Assembly: GCA_002169475.2 (NCBI GenBank)
Contig: NHKK02000046.1
Span: forward strand, 1 to 8,518
Length of the DNA stretch: 8,518 nucleotides
From: Candidatus Pelagibacter sp. TMED239
GTDB taxonomy: Bacteria; Pseudomonadota; Alphaproteobacteria; Pelagibacterales; Pelagibacteraceae
Reading direction: 5' to 3'
In this document: positions 6,684-8,518 of the stretch, one piece after another
How positions within the stretch are numbered: position 1 is the first letter of the stretch
Layout: each line of letters begins with the position of its first letter
The notes under the pieces: model-generated
The model's database searches: none
Told to the model about the DNA's origin: nothing
What the model saw: the letters and a program-made list of their open reading frames with translations, nothing else
Program-made: the position numbers and the translations under genes

Positions 6684-7721
6684 TTAGATTCTTTCCTTTA
6701 TTTTATTGAGAATGTAATCATGGTCATAAATATTGGTATTTATTGAAATGTTATGTTCACCATATACGCCATAAAATTCTGGTTCTGTAACACTAAATAA
6801 TCCAATAGTTTTAGTACCGCTAGAATGAGCTAAATGCATCATACCGCTGTCTGCACCTATAAAAACCTTACAATTGTGCATTACACTGGCAATTTCTCTG
6901 ATGTCTCTACTGTAATAAGATTTGGAGGCAAAATTTATCTTAGAAACATTCTCCATTGGAAGTATTTCTAAAATATTAAAATCTCTTTTAAATTCTTTAA
7001 GTTTAGAGTACAATTTATTCCACCATATTTCATCATAACATTTATCTCCAGTAGCAAATGTAAAAATTGAAATAACAGGTTTATTTTCATTAAAGATTGA
7101 TTTTAGTATTTTGTTTCCATTATCAATTTCGTAACCTCTTAATTTTAAATCTAACTTAGAAATATCTTTTTTAAGTCTATTTAATTTGTTTTTGATTACA
7201 TTTCTCAGATTATACACAGGGTTTTTTGCATTATGCTCATAATCTTCAACGCTATTAAATTCTTTGTTTAAAATATTGTAAAATTTATATCTTGATCTTG
7301 AGAGTCTTACAGCTAGTTTTCCAGAAGATGATACTCTATTAGCATTCATTGAAACATCATAATTTTCACTTAAAATTGAAAACCAACATGCAAAATAATT
7401 GAATATATTTTTAAAAGGTTTTCTGGGTAATTTTATGATTTTAGTCACATCCTTATAATTCTCAAAAACTACATTTCCTAGATTGCCTTTAAGAAATAAG
7501 TGGATTTCACAATTAGGGAAAATTTTTATCACCTCTTTTACTAATGGTGTTAAAAGTAAAGAATTACCCAACCTATGATTAGGTCTAATTATTAAGACTT
7601 TTTTTACTTGAGTTATATCATGATTAAATTCATTTTCGGAAAATTTATTACTGACAATTATTCTTGAAAAAAATCTAGTGATTTTTATTCTTAGGTAATT
7701 TATATTCCCTTTTGGATTCAA
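6684..7721 (-). CDS. Glycosyltransferase family 9 (heptosyltransferase-like) protein, TTG start
   Basis: The 345-residue protein has the two-domain GT-B layout of family 9 glycosyltransferases, which includes LPS heptosyltransferases. The N-terminal domain opens with KKVLIIRPNHRLGNSLLLTPL (the lipid/acceptor-side loop, 40-60) and continues with CEIHLFLKG and a DVTKIIKLPR-type strand. The C-terminal sugar-nucleotide domain shows PVISIFTFATGDKCYDEIWW (215-234) and FIGADSGMMHLAHSSGTKTIGLFS (287-310), the family signature for binding the nucleotide-sugar. The enzyme probably adds a sugar to LPS core or a surface glycan at the inner face of the inner membrane; the sugar is not known. TTG at 7719-7721 is the first usable start, since a TGA lies just upstream in frame and no ATG occurs before residue 124. 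The HMA gene ends 2 bases upstream, so the start is probably coupled to it. Confidence 0.87.
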   Translation of the reverse strand: MNPKGNINYLRIKITRFFSRIIVSNKFSENEFNHDITQVKKVLIIRPNHRLGNSLLLTPLVKEVIKIFPNCEIHLFLKGNLGNVVFENYKDVTKIIKLPRKPFKNIFNYFACWFSILSENYDVSMNANRVSSSGKLAVRLSRSRYKFYNILNKEFNSVEDYEHNAKNPVYNLRNVIKNKLNRLKKDISKLDLKLRGYEIDNGNKILKSIFNENKPVISIFTFATGDKCYDEIWWNKLYSKLKEFKRDFNILEILPMENVSKINFASKSYYSRDIREIASVMHNCKVFIGADSGMMHLAHSSGTKTIGLFSVTEPEFYGVYGEHNISINTNIYDHDYILNKIKERI

Positions 7722-7723
7722 GT

Positions 7724-8224
7724 TTAATCAGATTTTGGAATGTAGACCTGCATATTACGATCATATTTACAACAGCCTGGAAGTGCGTCATATGAAAATT
7801 GATTTGCAGTAGAATTCATTGTTTCATAGCCTGATTCGGTTATGGCTATATTTAATGCATCTAAATCAAAACTTGAGGAATCATTAAATTTAAGATCAAG
7901 AATTTTAGTTTTAATCCCCCACTCTGCTTTATCAACAAATTCTAAATCTAAAACTGCTTTTTCAATTGTATTTTTACACATGCCACAGTTACCCTTTACA
8001 CCAATACTGTAATCAGCGACTAATGAGGTTTTGTTATCATTAGAAATTTGCGATGTTGGAGCTTTTTTAATAACAACTTGCTCTTTACATCCAACAAACC
8101 ACATAATAATAGCTCCTAGTATTAAACCTTTGATAAAGGAAATCCAAAATCCCTGATAAGTAGATAAGCCAAACATATTTAAACTTTTTTTTGCGTAATT
8201 TTTATGCCATTTAATAAAACTCAT
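7724..8224 (-). CDS. HMA-domain (metal-binding) membrane-anchored protein or lipoprotein
   Basis: The 166-residue protein has two parts. Residues 1-46 hold a basic/aromatic stretch and a hydrophobic helix (about 25-44) ending in FVGC at Cys46, which could be a lipobox. After a polar linker (47-68), residues 70-135 form a heavy-metal-associated domain with KGNCGMCKNTIEKAV, whose Cys80 and Cys83 make the usual CxxC metal site. A second cysteine pair follows in LPGCCKYDR (148-156), outside the core domain. Such proteins bind Cu(I) or similar soft metals and pass them on or buffer them in the periplasm. A second ATG at 8174-8176 would give a 150-residue protein with a more typical signal length. 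It sits between an unidentified gene upstream (9-base gap) and the glycosyltransferase downstream (2-base gap). No metal-transport gene is next to it. Confidence 0.85.
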   Translation of the reverse strand: MSFIKWHKNYAKKSLNMFGLSTYQGFWISFIKGLILGAIIMWFVGCKEQVVIKKAPTSQISNDNKTSLVADYSIGVKGNCGMCKNTIEKAVLDLEFVDKAEWGIKTKILDLKFNDSSSFDLDALNIAITESGYETMNSTANQFSYDALPGCCKYDRNMQVYIPKSD

Positions 8225-8233
8225 ATACTAAAA

Positions 8234-8518
8234 TTAATAAATTATTTTTTTCTTTTTAATTTCATCAAAATTATTTCTAATATTTGTTCTTAACCTTTTC
8301 TTATAATCCTCTGTTAACCATTCCAAGAAATTAGTTGTACTCTTACTGATACATTTTGAATATCTTTTAATTACATAATCTATGTCATCTCCAAGTTCTT
8401 TAACTAATATAAGTGCATCAAATTCGTCCTCACTATTCTCAACACATATGAGAGAATGATGGTCTATTGCTTTTTCTAGTACTGTTTTTGATGATTTTCC
8501 ACTTTGAACTGAGGCTAC
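8234..8518 (-). CDS. Unidentified protein, C-terminal 94 residues (partial)
   Basis: An open frame on the - strand runs from the window edge to a TAA at 8234-8236. It lies 9 bases upstream of the HMA start and reads in the same direction, so it is probably the first visible gene of the same operon. The visible residues begin VASVQSGKSSKTVLEKA and continue with ICVENSEDEFDALILVKEL, then a Lys-rich helical tail, WLTEDYKKRLRTNIRNN, ending KKKKIIY. The composition is that of a soluble, charged protein, with no membrane segment. The stretch SGKSxxxxLEKA...ICVENSEDEFDAL loosely resembles the middle of type III PLP-dependent decarboxylases, but the rest does not continue like that family and ends too soon. 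The family is therefore not assigned. Confidence 0.75.
   Translation of the reverse strand, partial: VASVQSGKSSKTVLEKAIDHHSLICVENSEDEFDALILVKELGDDIDYVIKRYSKCISKSTTNFLEWLTEDYKKRLRTNIRNNFDEIKKKKIIY

Noticed and set aside
8234..8518. Truncated type III PLP-dependent decarboxylase
   Set aside because: Only a short stretch resembles the family. The part that should hold the barrel's following strands is replaced by a Lys-rich tail and a stop, so the resemblance may be chance.
1..8518. CRISPR array, mobile element, defence or toxin-antitoxin system
   Set aside because: No spaced direct repeats, transposase, integrase, nuclease or toxin pattern was seen on either strand. The genes are chromosomal in character.

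Overview
The window looks like chromosomal DNA from a member of the Bacteroidota, most likely a marine-type flavobacterium. The DNA is very AT-rich, genes are tightly packed, and Shine-Dalgarno-like sites are not obvious before the starts. One protein ends in a type IX secretion (T9SS) sorting domain, a feature of this phylum. Several proteins are lipoproteins with the loose lipobox typical of the group. No rRNA, tRNA, CRISPR array, insertion sequence or phage gene was seen, and no gap between genes exceeds about 115 bases.

Layout. (1) The left edge holds the last 56 codons of a FabG-type ketoacyl reductase, then a complete prohibitin/SPFH membrane protein on the + strand. A strong G+C-rich hairpin flanked by A and T runs follows; it can end transcription from both sides. 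(2) Two tandem - strand genes (1080-2138) encode related small lipoproteins that look like NTF2/SnoaL-fold proteins. (3) After a 115-base divergent gap, a + strand block (about 2254-6612) encodes an MscS-type mechanosensitive channel, a DUF1800 protein and a DUF1501 protein, each pair separated by only 3 bases. The DUF1501 protein carries a Tat-like signal at its N-terminus and a T9SS sorting domain at its C-terminus. (4) A weak AT-rich hairpin lies between this block and a convergent - strand block (6684-8518). In order of transcription that block holds an unidentified partial gene, a membrane-anchored or lipoprotein heavy-metal-associated (HMA) protein, and a family 9 glycosyltransferase that starts with TTG two bases after the HMA stop.

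How the genes may work together. DUF1800 and DUF1501 proteins are a known recurrent gene pair of unknown biochemical role; their tight linkage here fits a shared function, with the DUF1501 partner exported to the cell surface. The MscS gene may simply be co-transcribed. The glycosyltransferase probably adds a sugar to LPS or another surface glycan. Most of the window is ordinary. The least explained parts are the lipoprotein pair, the unidentified partial gene at the right edge, the two-module HMA protein, and the export logic of the DUF1800/DUF1501 pair.
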